Positions 32,702-45,559 are shown, numbered from the stretch's first letter. The stretch: DNA of 64,000 nt from Molossus alvarezi (GCA_037176705.1 CM073885.1:87390001-87454000); one strand, 5' to 3'. Program-made: numbers and translations. The notes: a model not told the origin generated them from the sequence alone.

Positions 32702-32719
32702 TTGGGGGGGTGGGGGGGG
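32702..32719. repeat. G-rich run
   Basis: Two runs of seven to eight G split by a single T. Too few separate runs for a canonical quadruplex unless the long runs are subdivided. Confidence 0.6.
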
Positions 32720-34138
32720 CGCACCCAAGGTATTAAGTTATTCAAACACCAGTAATGTATGGTATTGCACATTCTCACTGTCACAGCCTTTGTGGAAAAG
32801 GATTTCCCTGACCTTTCCTGTAACCAGCAAACAAATAAGCCCTCGCTCTCGGCGGGAGAGAGGCACTGGTCCATTAGATCATTAAGCAGTTCTATTCAGA
32901 TACCCCCCATTCTCCTGTCCTTGGCCCTGAAGAGGGAACTGGCAGCGGTCCAATCAGTCAGCGCGGAGGCAGGCAACTGTGATTGCGGCCAGGATAGCTT
33001 GAAATGTCACAGCAGGACCAAAGTCGCAGAGCAGACTGCACGGAGGGGAGGATGTGGCGCTACATGAGGGGTAGTGTTCCAACAAGGGAAGGCTGGTGTT
33101 TCAGTCTGCCAAACAACGTAATGACTCACCCAGGCAGAAAAATATTACCACCATGGGGATATTTGGATCGTCTCAGTCTGAGAGTAATTAGGGACTAAAC
33201 TACAACAGCATGCTTCAGTGATAAAATGAGAAAATAAGCAATACCTCTGTCAAGTTCTGATTGGCGAGTATTAAATGAATATGGGCTTCTCTCGTCTCCG
33301 ACCACAAACTAGGAACTTTGCAGCAGATTGTCAGAACGGAGAACCATTTCCACATTTTCATGAAATAAGACGGCACGCCACCGCGTACGTATGCGCACAC
33401 ACGCGTTAGGAAAAAAACAGGGAGGTGAAAAATGTTACAGTTGGCAGAAAGAGTTTTAGGGAAAATCATTACCACAATTATATAATTCATTTCTATAGCA
33501 GGCATTTGCTCATCCTGAAGCTTCTCCTTCCCTAATTACACGGTCTGCAGAGGGGGGGAGGGGGGACGAGTCCAGAATGGCAAATGCTAACAATATCATT
33601 TTATTAATAAGAACGATGCACAATCTCCAAAATAAAAAGCACATATGTTTAATGAATTTAGGTAATGGAATTATTTTACTTATTAGTACCAGTTGCACAA
33701 ATGTAAATTCTCTGGCAAAGGGGACAAATGTTAATTTTTATTTCTTTGTATTTTCACATTGCGGACAATTTGTATTCATTAGACAACGTAAAAACCTCTT
33801 TTCCCTTATAATTGTAAAGTGACATTATAATTAAATTGGATAACCTCAGCGGCATCTGCAAGTTAAGGAATCACTTACAAGCTGGCTGGCCAAAGCCCAG
33901 GCACATTAAACCCCAAACAGAGCTGCACATCAATAACCCTTCATTGCAATGGCCAGGTCAGAACCTCAGCCATGCACAGAGAAAAAGATAATTCCACCTG
34001 GAAGGCCTTGGAAGGTCAGGAGGAAGAAAATCTTCTCGGATGAGCCCATGTTAGATCCTTCCAGAGTCCTTGGTCTGAAACCTGAATAGACACTTGTTTG
34101 ACTTCCTTCACTGAGACCCCCCTTCCCCTACTCTCCTC

Positions 34139-34160
34139 AAAAAAAAAAAAAAAAAAAAAA
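34139..34160. repeat. A22 homopolymer
   Basis: Twenty-two A preceded by CT-rich sequence, with no SINE or L1 body upstream. Confidence 0.9.
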
Positions 34161-36029
34161 TTCATTTTTACAGTACCAGTCTAACCAAATCTGAATGAGA
34201 GGCAAACACAAATTATCTCTTTTCTCAATATGAACAACCTCTATTAGGCCAGGTTAATAAACTCTAATAGATGTAAGGGCTAATATAATATTCAGCTATT
34301 GACATAAACATAAATATAAATTTCAAAGAAAATAACCTACTTTAGTAAAACTACCTGTGCAATAAAAATTAATGAACTCCAAATGATTCTGCACATCTCC
34401 ACCAAATTGCATTTTCAGGCTCACATCTTCAGGACATGCTGGGTGGTTTGATGCATTCCCACAATTCATCTTCCTGCTAAGCCAATTTTAATTTAAATGC
34501 AATTAAAGGCTCAAAATGAACATTATGTATTAGATAAAGCCCCGAATCTGCAGACTATCATAAATATGATTTTCAGAAAAATTAATTACAAGTCATTAGG
34601 GTACAAGTCATCTTACTGCAAATGTTGAGTTAAATTGCAGAAATAGTTTGTTCGTTCCATTAAATGTTAAATACTGATTTTGAGCTTTGTACCAATTTAA
34701 TATCACTGGGTCAATTTATGAGAAAAATGTTATTTACAGATAGAACTTCTAAAGCACCTTAGCATTTCTTGCTAATTAAATCATAGGCATTCTTGGAAAG
34801 GGATAAAAATAACCTGAAGTGAATTTTGTTAAAATATTAAGAATATTAATTTTTACGTGTTGCTATTTTGTATCATTATCTCATGAATTCAGCATTCTTT
34901 TTCTGCACTAGTTCCTCCTCCCACCCCCATATTAAATATTTCACTTTTATTTTGGTTGTACCTTAAGACTACAAAAAAATGGTACAAGTTTGTTTAAATA
35001 AAATATATAATGCTGCTCTAATAAACCAAAACCCCACAAACACCCCCTGCCCTAATCCTAGGCCAGCATAAGTAAACCAAGAAATCAAACATCCAATTTT
35101 ATTACATTGCTTGCCTTGAACTTACAAATACAGAGAATACCAGGTATACAAGAAGAACTTTTCTTTGAAATTATTGTCAACTTGAACTTTTGGTAGACAT
35201 GTCCCCTAGACAGGCAATATGGTTATTTCAGCAGCATGTAAGAATACAACTCACTGGTTGGAAGAGTCTGGAGAATCCAATGGGGTCCTGCATCGTTTGG
35301 TGTACTATTGATCTATTTAGACATTCAGTTAAAAACACGATGGTGGTATTTTTAAAAGGCTATACAATCTGGGTACAGTTGTTATCAACCTCTTTGATTC
35401 TAATTACTTATCTTAAAATATATCTCCCGTATACTATTTAGTTGTGGTAAAAATTATACCTCCATGATTTTTTTTTTTTTGGTAAATCAAGCATAATTCC
35501 TGAGTTCCAAAAGATCATCCAATTGGTTGCATAAGCTGCATCCACAGGGAAAACAAAATAGATTTTAGGAGGAAAAGGCCAGTCTGTTTTTTTTAAGTCG
35601 TTGCAATGTGAGAACTTCCTATCTAGATTAAAGTCAGTTGTTTTTAACATTGATTTCCACAGTGGTATTTCATTAAAAACAGAATTGCCTTAAAGGATTT
35701 AGACAAATTTGGCAAGTAAGTTATTCTAATTACTCTCTTCTCTAAGAAAAAACACCTAGTTTAGGAGGCAAAGTGACTACTTTCTACATAAGCATTTAGA
35801 AAAAAATAATAATATTTATTTGGAATACAATGATATATATTTTTTAATAGCAATTTCTTCCCTTCGTTTCATTTATTGGATTAGCCCTAATCCCACACTT
35901 TTAAAAACATCTACCTCCTTATCACAGTTCTCCTCCAGCTCTTAAATCCTTCCCTTTCTCCAGGGCAATGTGATTATTTGCCTAGTTACTTATTGCCTCT
36001 TGTCTACTTCTTCAAGACACACACACACC

Positions 36030-36222
36030 AATTTCTGGATCTTAACAGAGAACTATAAAAGCAATGGTAATTACATGATGAGACAGAGAAGCTAGCTAAC
36101 GTTATGTGGTAGTAAACATTTTGCAATGCGTAAGTATATCAAACCCATACATTGTACACCTTAAGCTTACATGATGTTCTATGTCAATTATATCTCAACA
36201 AAACTGGAATAAAAACAACAGA
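36030..36222 (+). mobile_element. L1M 3' end
   Basis: 'aacgttatgtggtagtaaacattttgcaatgcg', 'tatatcaaacccatacattgtacaccttaagcttac', 'gtcaattatatctcaacaaaactggaataaaaac' is a typical L1M 3' terminus. Confidence 0.8.
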
Positions 36223-36474
36223 TATCTACATAGGTGATTGGAATTGAGTATATAGTAGCTGCATCGGATGTCTGAAGTTCTGATGATTCCAAATGAGATG
36301 GTAAGGATTCCTTATTACTTAGTGTCTGCATATACATGGAATTTACATAATAATTTTACCAACCCTGAAATCATCTGTTAACAGGCATTTCCAAATATGG
36401 GGAGGTATCATTATACAAAATGAAATAAATGCACACACACAAAATATCTTAAAGTCTTCTCCCTTGGTTGATTA

Positions 36475-36606
36475 TACGGAGTGGGCAAAGTAAGTTTACC
36501 ATTGTGAGTACCCAGAACACAAGAGTCTATTCTTGTATTATTTATTAATGATTATATTATTTTCCATACAAACAACTGTAAACCTACTTTTGCCCCACCC
36601 TGCATA
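36475..36606. mobile_element. Mariner-type MITE
   Basis: About 130 bp bounded by TA. The left end GAGTGGGCAAAGTAAGTTTA is the imperfect inverted repeat of the right end, whose complement reads GGGTGGGGCAAAAGTAGGTT. The AT-rich middle lacks coding capacity. This is the layout of non-autonomous Tc1/mariner elements. Several mismatches between the ends indicate it is old. Confidence 0.75.
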
Positions 36607-38904
36607 TATTAGACATGCCTCATCAATACTATTTTGCTGCTTAGAAATGAGTATTTTAAGTTAAATAATAATAACCAACAATTTCTTTGAGCAAATGTTA
36701 AAAAATCAACAGTAGGCCCATCACATGTGTAGGCCTTAGGAAACATATGGGTTTTTTATTTGTTTGTTTTTAATCCAAATTCCTTGTGGTTGAAGGTGAT
36801 GTGAAAAATGAATGGACAGCTAAACATCAGGTCACTGGACACTATTCCACACCCCTCCCCACACCCTGCTACCTCTGCAGACTTACATGTTTCACGCATA
36901 CCAATCTAAGGAAATAAGAACTGTGTTTGAGGACTGATTTTCTATGAATAAGATTAAAATGACTTCTTAAAAAGGAATTCAAACTAGATCATTTAATTTC
37001 TATATCTGAAATAACTTAAAAGAGTTTAAAAGAACTGAACTCCACTGTCATAGAGGAGTCCAATCATCTCATCAGTCTGGACCATTATAATTAGTTGAAC
37101 TTCAAGTTCCACATTAAACCTTATGAATGGTTTCCAGAGTGAACTCTCAAGCAGCAGCTGGGTTTCTCAAGACCTTAACATGAATCATTAATAAAAATCA
37201 GAATAAAAAACTTTGTAGTGGATTCCTATATTTCTGTCCTATAAATAATTGTCTCCCAACAACAAAAATAGCACAAGACCAGTTAATGGAATTGCAGATA
37301 TTTTACTTTCTTCTATATTCAGCATGACAGCTGTTTTCCAAAAAACATTGTGATACATAATAGGATGGATTATTTTCTCCAAAGCATCTGACCCCTAATA
37401 CTGTGAATACCTACTCTGAAGCAACAGAGTTGCTTTCATTTGGTTGTTATCCATTATTTTTAACACCAATCTAATTTTGCTCTATTCAGAAATCACGATC
37501 TTCCATTGTTCCTAAGAAGTCTTAGAAAATCCTTTCTAGAGCCTATAAATAAAGGAACTAAAGATCAATTCTGATTACTAAAACTTGTGTAATGTTTCTT
37601 TACAAATGAATGCAGTGGACACCAGGTGAATGTAGATCTTTTATAGTGTGAATAAAAATGAAAATGTATCCAGTAAATATTTTATAATAACTGATATTAG
37701 TGATACAGGACTCATAATAGATTTCTTAAAGTTGAACTTTCAGGTAAATTCTAATTTTCCTTTCTAAATTGTAAACCTGTATTTGGCTGCCCTTACAGTA
37801 ATTATCTGACGATGTTCTCAGTACTCTCTGTGGGAGTACAACGATCCTACTCACCATTAAAAAGTCTCAAACGACTTCTAGAACAAAGGTTCTATATTTC
37901 ACCACACTGCTTTATTAAAAAGAAGAAAAGTATCCAGGAATAAAGTTCCAAAGTCGATCTTGTGTAGTTAAGTACAAGTTCTACTGGCCAAAAGTCGTCA
38001 AATAGAAAGAGCTTTTCTCAATACAACAGTCATGAGAATCCATTTTTAAAGGTGAGATAGTTGGTGATTCGGTTTGATCGAGGCCGTGGAGCTGTCAGCC
38101 TTTCTGATTCTGATGGGAAAAAGAATATCTAAAGAGTAAAAAGGAGAAAGCTCACAAGCACTTGTAGGTACTACGACAACATCACAAGATTCTAAAACAC
38201 AGAGTGTGGCTGCCCTGTGTGAAACTATGAAATGGGAAATACACTCATGAAAGCCCATCGACCTCTGTCTACCACAGACATTTCTTAACTAGCCCGATCA
38301 TCACTGGGTCGGAGTATCTGTTGGCACCAACACTAGCAGCCTTATACGGTGATGTAGGTTTCAGCGATAATTCAGGTATTCCTATGGACATCTATTTAGG
38401 GTACTGGGGGTACCGTCATTTCATAAAAGTTCAGGTCTATGTTTTATTTATATCTTTCTAGTGTATTTCCAACTCCTCTGCCAAAACCTAAAAATAGTTC
38501 TCCATTTCAGTTTCTTTCATCAACTACTTTTCAAACTTTGATGCACAGACTCAAAATGAGCATTGGATTTCACCATGTTTTCCCCCATTTACAATTCATT
38601 CCAAATTTCCTCTGCCTATCACTGACTATGGATAATTTCTGAAATTCCATCCATCATTTTTGAGTTTCACTCCGTTCCCAGTGGCAGGACTAGGTATGTC
38701 GTCGCTCTTCGATCTTCACTTACTCCGTTCCCCGTGGAGCGCCGACGTTTCCACCTGCTTCAGTGTCTTCCCTGATGTTCTTCCTGGTTCCTTCACAATG
38801 TTCCTCTTAGGAATCGGACAAACATTGGTTTGGGGTCCACCTACATACAAGTTTTTACATCTAAAACCTGCCCGCATAAGTCCCTTCCAAGAATGTCTTT
38901 CTGT
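36607..38904. other. No gene recognised
   Basis: AT-rich sequence with no assignable repeats. 38430-38900 is CT-richer and might be a decayed LINE, but I cannot place it. Confidence 0.4.
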
Positions 38905-39110
38905 TCATTAGTTTGCTTTTTAATTCAATCAGTATTTACGAATCCATTTGTATATTCAAAAACATTGAGAATCCAGTTAGCTCCTGAGAATATGCTGGTG
39001 AGTCAAACCGACATGGCACCTGCTTTCATAAAGCCAACACGCTAGGAAGGGAGGCGGGCACAGGCAGGACAGCTCACCACCTTTCCATGCAAATTATGTC
39101 TGAAGTAGAT
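38905..39110 (-). mobile_element. L2 LINE 3' end, diverged
   Basis: 'ttaattcaatcagtatttacgaatcc' then 'gaatatgctggtgagtcaaaccgacatggcacctgctttcataaagccaac' follows the complement of the L2 3' terminus. Confidence 0.5.
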
Positions 39111-40024
39111 CAATGTGACTTGGAACAACTGTGGGTGCCTCTCTGTTGCATAGTCTATGAAAACAAATCCACGCAGTGATAAGAAAATTAGTACTTATCA
39201 ATAGCTATGAGAAAAACAGCGATGAGCATAGAACTACTGAAAATGAACATGCTTATTGATGGATGACCTAAGGAAAGTTCTCTTGTGTGTTACCCCTACT
39301 GTGATAACCTAGAGAATTAATAGTTTGTGCTGGTTTATTTCATCCCCATTCTTTAAATATCTGAATTCCTTTGCCTGTATGAGTGTTTTAATAATGCTAC
39401 AAAGGCCTGTAGACTTTTTCACAAACGTTCATGTATTTAAATTCAAACCCACATGACATTTTGACATTCAAGTTTTCCAAAAGCACCAGGCTTAGCTGTG
39501 GGAGTCTGGCAGAGCACACCACTGGCCAAAAGTCTCACAGGATCTCCCACTAGATCCCAAAAGTTCGTTAACATGATAGAATTGTAAAGACTTTCCAAAC
39601 TTTAAAGTGGAATACGTTTCTGATGCCTTGGGTAGCATGCCACCGAGGTCATGCTGTGGCACTCTAAGGAACAAGCTTTAAGTAGAAATAGCTTTATCAA
39701 ATATCAACAATCCACATTCATTACAACAGTTAAGCCAATATTACACGGTAGTTGTGGAAAGCAAGCTTTGTTTTACAAGCCCAACATCAAAGAATGAAAA
39801 GCAATAAAAAGCATAGCTCACAGACCTCAGACTATTAAAGTTAAAGCATGACTTTGAATTCTTTTATAAATCCACTTGGAAAAAAAAAACTTTTATAGCT
39901 ATTCAAACCATCGAGCGACATTTTTCACTTACAGAATGCTATTCTAGACATTCCTAAAGATGTTCAAGTTTCCGATCAAATTAAACTCAAATCTTTGAAC
40001 ACTTTTGAATCACAAAGAAAAATT
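39111..40024. other. No recognisable feature
   Basis: AT-rich, with no repeat or gene that I can support. Confidence 0.45.
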
Positions 40025-40040
40025 TGCAAAGCCCATTTTA

Positions 40041-40078
40041 TTTATTTATTTTTTTAAATATGTTTTTTGTTGAGCTTT

Positions 40079-40114
<36 letters not shown>

Positions 40115-40270
40115 TCAATGTGTGAGAGAGAGACATCAATCAGCTGCCTCCTGCACACCCCCTACTGAGAATTGAGTCTGAAACCTGGGCATGTGTCCTG
40201 ACCAGGAATCCAACCAGGACCCCTCCATCCATGGGATTATGCTCAATCCACTGAGCCACACTGGCTGGGC
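40041..40270 (-). mobile_element. VES-type SINE
   Basis: Head at the right end with TGGCTCAGTGG and a diverged box B. Contains a (GA)n expansion at 40081-40112. Target duplication TGCAAAGCYCATTTTA (one mismatch) at 40025-40040 and 40271-40286. Confidence 0.94.
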
Positions 40271-40286
40271 TGCAAAGCTCATTTTA

Positions 40287-41740
40287 ATAAAAAGGTTGAG
40301 AGTGGTCTTTGGGGTTACCCTAAATATTGGCAAATCCTGTCATTCTCCAAATTTAAAGGTTACTCTCTGTGCCATAGTTCTGACTTATTATAAGGATGAA
40401 CCACATCTATACTAAAACTACATCTCCATTTGCATAGAAAGCCACTTGGGTTTTATGTAAATTTCATATTAATTTGGGGTAACTTGGGTGGTGATGCCAA
40501 TTATAGAAGGAACCAGGGCTTCCCAGCCCTCCCCTTGAAGCGGACATCATCACGGGATGTGGTTAGGATCAGCAAACAGAAAAAGAAGCAAGGATCATTT
40601 CCGTTCTGGTTTTCTAATTATTCAAATTCCAGGTATTATGCTTAATTTAAAAATATAGTCAGCTTATAAGTAATATCTGTTACCTTTTCTCATTCACATG
40701 AAAATGGACTTCCTAGGCTAGACAACTGACTATTAAAGGACAGTTCTCCCAACACATTATCTCCCAGAATCCTTTAAAATAACGATCGTATGACATCTCT
40801 GCACCTAGTATGGACGCAAAGAGCAGATGGAAAGGGAAATCAGAAAGGGCAGGGCAGACCCTGCCACAGGAAAAGGGTTAGCGACAGGTGGAAACACACA
40901 TATTCTTTGGTCTCAATATATTTATTTATTCATACAAAGTCAACTGGTCAGCAAAACAGCTACATCTAAAAACGGTAGAAAGTTGATCGGTCTGAGGCAG
41001 GCAACAATGTCACCGAAGAGTAGTCCGTGAAGCGTTCCCTGAAACTGAACCCCTGTCCTGGCACACTCTGAAAGAGCCAACTGAAGAGCGAACTGAACCC
41101 CTGGGAGGTTCAGCGCAGGCCACCACTGCAGGTTGTGTCTCCAAAACATCAACAACCATCTGCTCCATCCACTGCGAGGGTGACTCAACCTCCAGTGTGT
41201 ATCCCGGACTCACTCATCTTAAGCAGCCTGAAAACGTGGGGCAGTGGAAGTACCACTGCTGATGACGAACAATGGCCCGGACACAGCGGGGGCACCACCA
41301 GGGCTCCGACACCAGCGGACTAGCTCACAAAGGTGCTCCTGCAAGAGCCGGAAATGTCAGTGGTCCCGTTCCCTCCTCATGAAAAGATAAGATTCTTTCT
41401 ATAAACAAGCGGTGGGGCTCCTGGCAGCAAGACTGACCTAGAAAAACCCCAAATATTTGTTTTAGTACGTTTGTTTTGGTGTGTGTGTTTCTTTTTATTT
41501 TTTATTTGCCTGTAGTAGCCATGAGTCAAATTACATGGTAGTAGTAGGCAGCATTTGGCTACTGAGCAATATTTTAGTGAAATACATACTCAGCTTCTCC
41601 AAGTAAAAAAATAATGACAAAGGAGAGTAAAAGGAAAATACAGGGAGGGAATAAAAGTCTCCCTTTACTCATTATGGGAACCAGGCACCTTTCTTCTGTG
41701 ATTTTTCTGCATTATATTCCGAATAACAGGATATATGTTT
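40287..41740. other. No recognisable feature
   Basis: Contains a GC-richer patch at 40970-41330 with overlapping open frames of 62-82 codons on both strands. None is recognised. Confidence 0.4.
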
Positions 41741-41744
41741 CCAG

Positions 41745-41950
41745 ATCATTAATAAATGATATTTACTGAGAGCTCATGCTGTATATCGCATAAACCTAAG
41801 TGCTCTGTGTGTATGAACATGTGCATGCTTGCAACAACCCAGAGGGAGAGTTGCTCCTTTTGCAGGCGAGGAAACTGAGGCAAAGATAACACTCCTAGTA
41901 AATGGGGGCATGAGGATTGGAACCAGGCAACATGCATTGTAGGCCTATGT
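41745..41950 (-). mobile_element. MIR SINE
   Basis: Well preserved: 'tatttactgagagctcatgctgtatatcgc', 'caggcgaggaaactgaggcaaagataac', 'ctagtaaatgggggcatgaggattggaacc' is MIR in reverse. Confidence 0.9.
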
Positions 41951-42319
41951 CCTCAACTCATTTCTAAGCAGTGTAGATTCATTTCAGTTTCTGTGTGAAC
42001 CAAAACAAAAGGAAATTAGGAGAATTTCTACTCAAAATTCTGTAGCTATTGTGGGACACCAGGTTTTTATGCAGCCTTTGCAAATCCGGACGCAGCTCTC
42101 TGTGCATAGGTAGGTACATTTCCATCCAAACGTAATTGTGATGGAGTGGAGGCTCGCCGCTGCACCCCAGGTACCCTCATCTGTTAGAACTACATTAGCT
42201 ACGACATAGAGAACTCCACTGGGCTTAATAGATTTAAATCAATACCTTGAATTAACACCAGAAATGCATGTTGCAAAGGCACAGATAGGTGGGTTTAGAA
42301 GAATCTGCACTTAAGAGAG
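41951..42319. other. No recognisable feature
   Basis: Unique-looking sequence. Confidence 0.45.
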
Positions 42320-42329
42320 AAAATTACAA

Positions 42330-42556
42330 CTTAAAAAATTTTTCTTTTCCTTTATTGATTTTAGAGAGAGAAGAAGGAAGAGGGGGAGAGAGAGAGATGG
42401 TAACATCGATGAGAGAGAACATTGACTGGTCGCCTCCTACATGCCCCCACTAGGAATCGGGCCCCCAATGTGGCCATTTGCCCTGACTGGGAATCGAACC
42501 AGTGACCTCTTGGTGCATGGGTTGACGTTCAACCACTGAGCTACACCAGCCGGACA
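42330..42556 (-). mobile_element. VES-type SINE
   Basis: Box A region at the right end (TAGCTCAGTGG, one change from consensus) and intact box B (GGTTCGATTCC). Perfect target duplication AAAATTACAA at 42320-42329 and 42557-42566. Confidence 0.95.
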
Positions 42557-42566
42557 AAAATTACAA

Positions 42567-43204
42567 ATTTTTAATTAGTTTTCATTATCAAGGAAGGTGT
42601 GTGAATATGTGTTTACTGGAACATGTGTGTGTATATGTGTACACACTGAATCGTGTCTACATACATGTGCATTATAAAAAGAGACAGTGATATAACAGCA
42701 AGGTCTTCAATGGAGAAAAAAATGTTTCTTCTAGGAATTAAGTTTAAATTTTTGCGACTATTCTGTGCATGGGAGAATGAAGGGTCAACTCATTTTGCTA
42801 GTAGAATAGCATCTGAAAATCAAGTCTAATTCCTCAGTTCGTCATCAAAGCTTGCATTTGTAGCATTTTACTTCAGGGGAACATTTGGGCAAAACTAAGA
42901 GTCTTCAGCTCTCAGTCATTTCCAAGGACAGAACGTGTTATGTCTCGCATTGCTGACAGACTGCGTGGTTGCAAAGCACCGCGGCATCTATGATCAAACG
43001 AGGTAGCACCCTTTCATTGGTTCGGGGACCCCTCAGGAGCACCTCAGCTTGCCCAAACAGACAGCATTTCGGGGGCCACCCCGCTGCATTCTGACTGAGT
43101 AGTTCTTTAATGTGAGCAATACTATCCTTTACCAAAATGGTATCTTGAACTTTCCATGAGCAAATGAAGCCTTTATTCTCTCTAGGACACATGTTTGCAC
43201 CAAC
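42567..43204. other. No gene; short (TG)-rich patch
   Basis: TG-rich, low-order repeats at 42596-42650. The remainder is unassigned, including an 84-codon minus-strand open frame without motifs. Confidence 0.4.
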
Positions 43205-43213
43205 ATCACTCTT

Positions 43214-43282
43214 TTTAAAAATTCATCTTTACTGTTAAAAGTATTACAGATGTCCCTCTTTTTCCCCCCATTGTGAACCATT
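43214..43282 (-). mobile_element. 69-bp L1/HAL1 3'-end insertion
   Basis: Its minus-strand sequence contains 'caatggggggaaaaagaggg', 'acatctgtaatac', 'aacagtaaagat' and a short A tail, matching the intact HAL1 3' end. Perfect 9-bp target duplication ATCACTCTT at 43205-43213 and 43283-43291. Confidence 0.85.
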
Positions 43283-43291
43283 ATCACTCTT

Positions 43292-44095
43292 AATGGACTC
43301 TATGAATACTTCTATTTTGAAACATAATATATTTCATATGCATCCTAATGAAATTTTTGGAAAAAAAAAATCAAGTCTCACTTATTCATAGGTAGTGAGT
43401 GACCCTTACTTAAAATCAGTTCATGTGTTTACCTGGGCAGTTGCGCCTCAAGGTGTTCTGTGAGGCTGACCCTTACCCAGCAGCTCTTCCCTACACTTAA
43501 CTAGTTCCCGGTCAGTCCTTTATTCCAAGTATGGAACTGGCCTTGTTCCGGAACCTTCCGAATGCTGTCTGGAAGGCTGTGGGAGGCACGGTGGAGCTGG
43601 GTAGGAATGACCGTCAACCACGTGTCACACACGGTATCAGATTTCTAGTGTCTGCATAAACTTTTTAACGATGAAATTTTTTATTAATGTCCCCTCTCAG
43701 AATGGACAAAATGGAAGACAAAATGTTAGGGTTTACTGTGAAGTCGCTACTTTATAGGACCCACTGGGTGTTTATCCTGTTCTTAGAGTCAGAGCGTGGC
43801 TTTCTCGCAGGCTTATTTGGGGGAATTCAATTGTTTTCCTGAGCACTGTAGTGAGTCCCCTCCCCCACCGCCCCCCATCACTTTACCAGGAAGGAGACAC
43901 GGGCCACATTTTATTTATCCCTGCAGAGCAGCCAGAATGGTCTTTTATACACAATAGACATCTGGTGTTTGATATTTGTTCTCATTTTAAAAATATTAAT
44001 TTTACATGACTTTTTTGTTATCCCACCAACATAATTTGTGGAAGTCCTTCTATAAATATTTGTTTGTAATACATAAAACTGGACCCTGTTTTTAG
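43292..44095. other. No recognisable feature
   Basis: Unique-looking sequence with a C-rich patch at 43857-43879. Confidence 0.4.
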
Positions 44096-44099
44096 GGTC

Positions 44100-44360
44100 C
44101 TAAAATGTCACTAACAGCCCTAACTCCACCCCAAGATTCCCAGTGTCACAGCATCACAGTCGAGGGTGCTCCACAACCGGCCCCTCCCTCCTTCCAGATG
44201 GACCTAATCCATCCCTCGAACCCAAGGGCAGGCGCACTGACGCCTGCTGGTGCTCCTCCCTCACCTCCCAGCCCTGGCAGCTGCAACCCCTGATCATCTT
44301 TTAAGGCCCAAGATAGATACTCCTTTCTGCAATAAAGACGTCTTCCCTGTCAAGTATATG
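44100..44360 (+). mobile_element. L2 LINE remnant
   Basis: 'gatcatcttttaaggcccaagatagatactcctttctgcaataaagacgtcttccctg' parallels the L2 stretch 'catccttcaaggcccagctcaaatg...gaagccttccctga'. The upstream part is CT-rich and decayed. Confidence 0.55.
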
Positions 44361-44409
44361 CCAAACTAGAAACAAAATGAGAAGCTAGAAATAGAATGTC
44401 AAGCAGAAG

Positions 44410-44830
44410 CAGACACCATCCCTTCTTTCATGGAGCTTACAGTCAGCGCAGGAGACAGACAGTAAATATCCCATCCTGCTAACGGACGTATGATTGCAAG
44501 AGCAACGGAGAGAAAGAACGGAGCCCGTCAGTGTTTATAACAAAGGAGGCAGACCTGCAGTGGGCATCACAAGGCTTCCCAGAGGGAGTAACGCTTTAAA
44601 GAACATGGGAAGTGACAACTGAATAAAATAAGTGAAAAAAATGAGGCACTAAATAGAGCATTCCAGAAGGAGGAAACTGTATCCAAAGGCAGTATCAGAG
44701 AAGAACATGGGGAGTTCAAGAAATTGAAAGAAGGCAATGTGGCTGAAGAACAGAGAGAAGGTAGAAGCTAAGGAAGTAGGACAGGGTCAGACCATGCTTT
44801 CAAGGTAAAGGCATTCAAGGCCCACATGTG
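44410..44830 (-). mobile_element. L2 LINE
   Basis: Colinear with reversed L2: 'tcatggagcttacagtcagcgcaggagacagacagtaaat', 'aaggcttcccagagggagtaacgctttaaag', 'gcattccagaaggaggaaac', 'gaaattgaaagaaggcaatgtggctgaagaacagag', 'gtcagaccatgctttcaagg'. Confidence 0.85.
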
Positions 44831-45547
44831 ATGAGGAACCAGGGCAACCTTTCCACGGAGCCACGCCCTGCCCCCAGGGCGAAAGGATGCTCTTGCTGCT
44901 CGAACTGAACTTCAGTGGAACAACACTAGCATCTCTCTGGGGCGCCATCACCTTACACCTTGTCTTACGGGTGTTTGCCTTACTTAGAACCTGCGCAGAC
45001 ACTGCCTAGAACTGTTCAATACAAGTTATTTTACTGGATGCATGATCCATAGTTTAGTGATTCAAGTGTCTTCTACCTTGAACTATCCAATTACTAACAA
45101 ATCTGTTTATTTTCATGTATTTTCTTATATTCTAACTTGTCCATTATCAATACTTAGCTACTGCTGGAAGTAGATTATGGTTACCTCTTGCACTTGGCCA
45201 TAAAGCAAAACACAGCCCTTTAATTTTTGAAATGCAGTATCTCTATTTTCAATGAATTCTATCCTTTTATAATAACAAAATCCTTTCCTCCACCTTTTTC
45301 AAAGTAACTTATCCACCTTTCATGAGAAATCTTCCCTTTTTATATATTACTCAGTGTTATATTAAGCTTTCCACCATATTGAACATTCCTTATCAAAACT
45401 GATTAAGGAAAAACTGGTTGCCAAACTAAGTGTTTTATCCCTTGTTTTCTATCATTATACCTATTAAATCACTTGAATTATGTTATTGTTCAAAAGGTTT
45501 TTAGAAGATTTTAGTAGTATCTGTCAACGCGTTTTTACCCTAAATAT
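44831..45547. other. No recognisable feature
   Basis: AT-rich sequence without an assignable repeat or gene. Confidence 0.45.
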
Positions 45548-45559
45548 CTGATCAGTAAT

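Larger units (their letters stand above)
31428..36029. other. SINE-free, repeat-poor block (candidate conserved non-coding DNA)
   Basis: No interspersed repeat is visible in 4.6 kb apart from a (GA)n run and an A22 run. Composition is AT-rich with many homeobox-core TAATTA/ATTAATT words, densest at 33.5-33.9 and 34.2-34.9 kb. Open frames reach 126 codons at most (32494-32874, minus) and none is recognised. That the block is regulatory is an inference from repeat exclusion and composition. There is no evidence of a gene. Confidence 0.35.

Noticed and set aside
32494..32874. 126-codon minus-strand frame in the repeat-poor block as a possible exon
   Set aside because: Overlaps a plus-strand frame of similar size, crosses a G/C homopolymer stretch, and shows no domain or splice-site arrangement that I can support.
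40081..40112. Separate (GA)n microsatellite
   Set aside because: It is an expansion within the CT-rich part of the VES SINE at 40041-40270, so it was not listed on its own.
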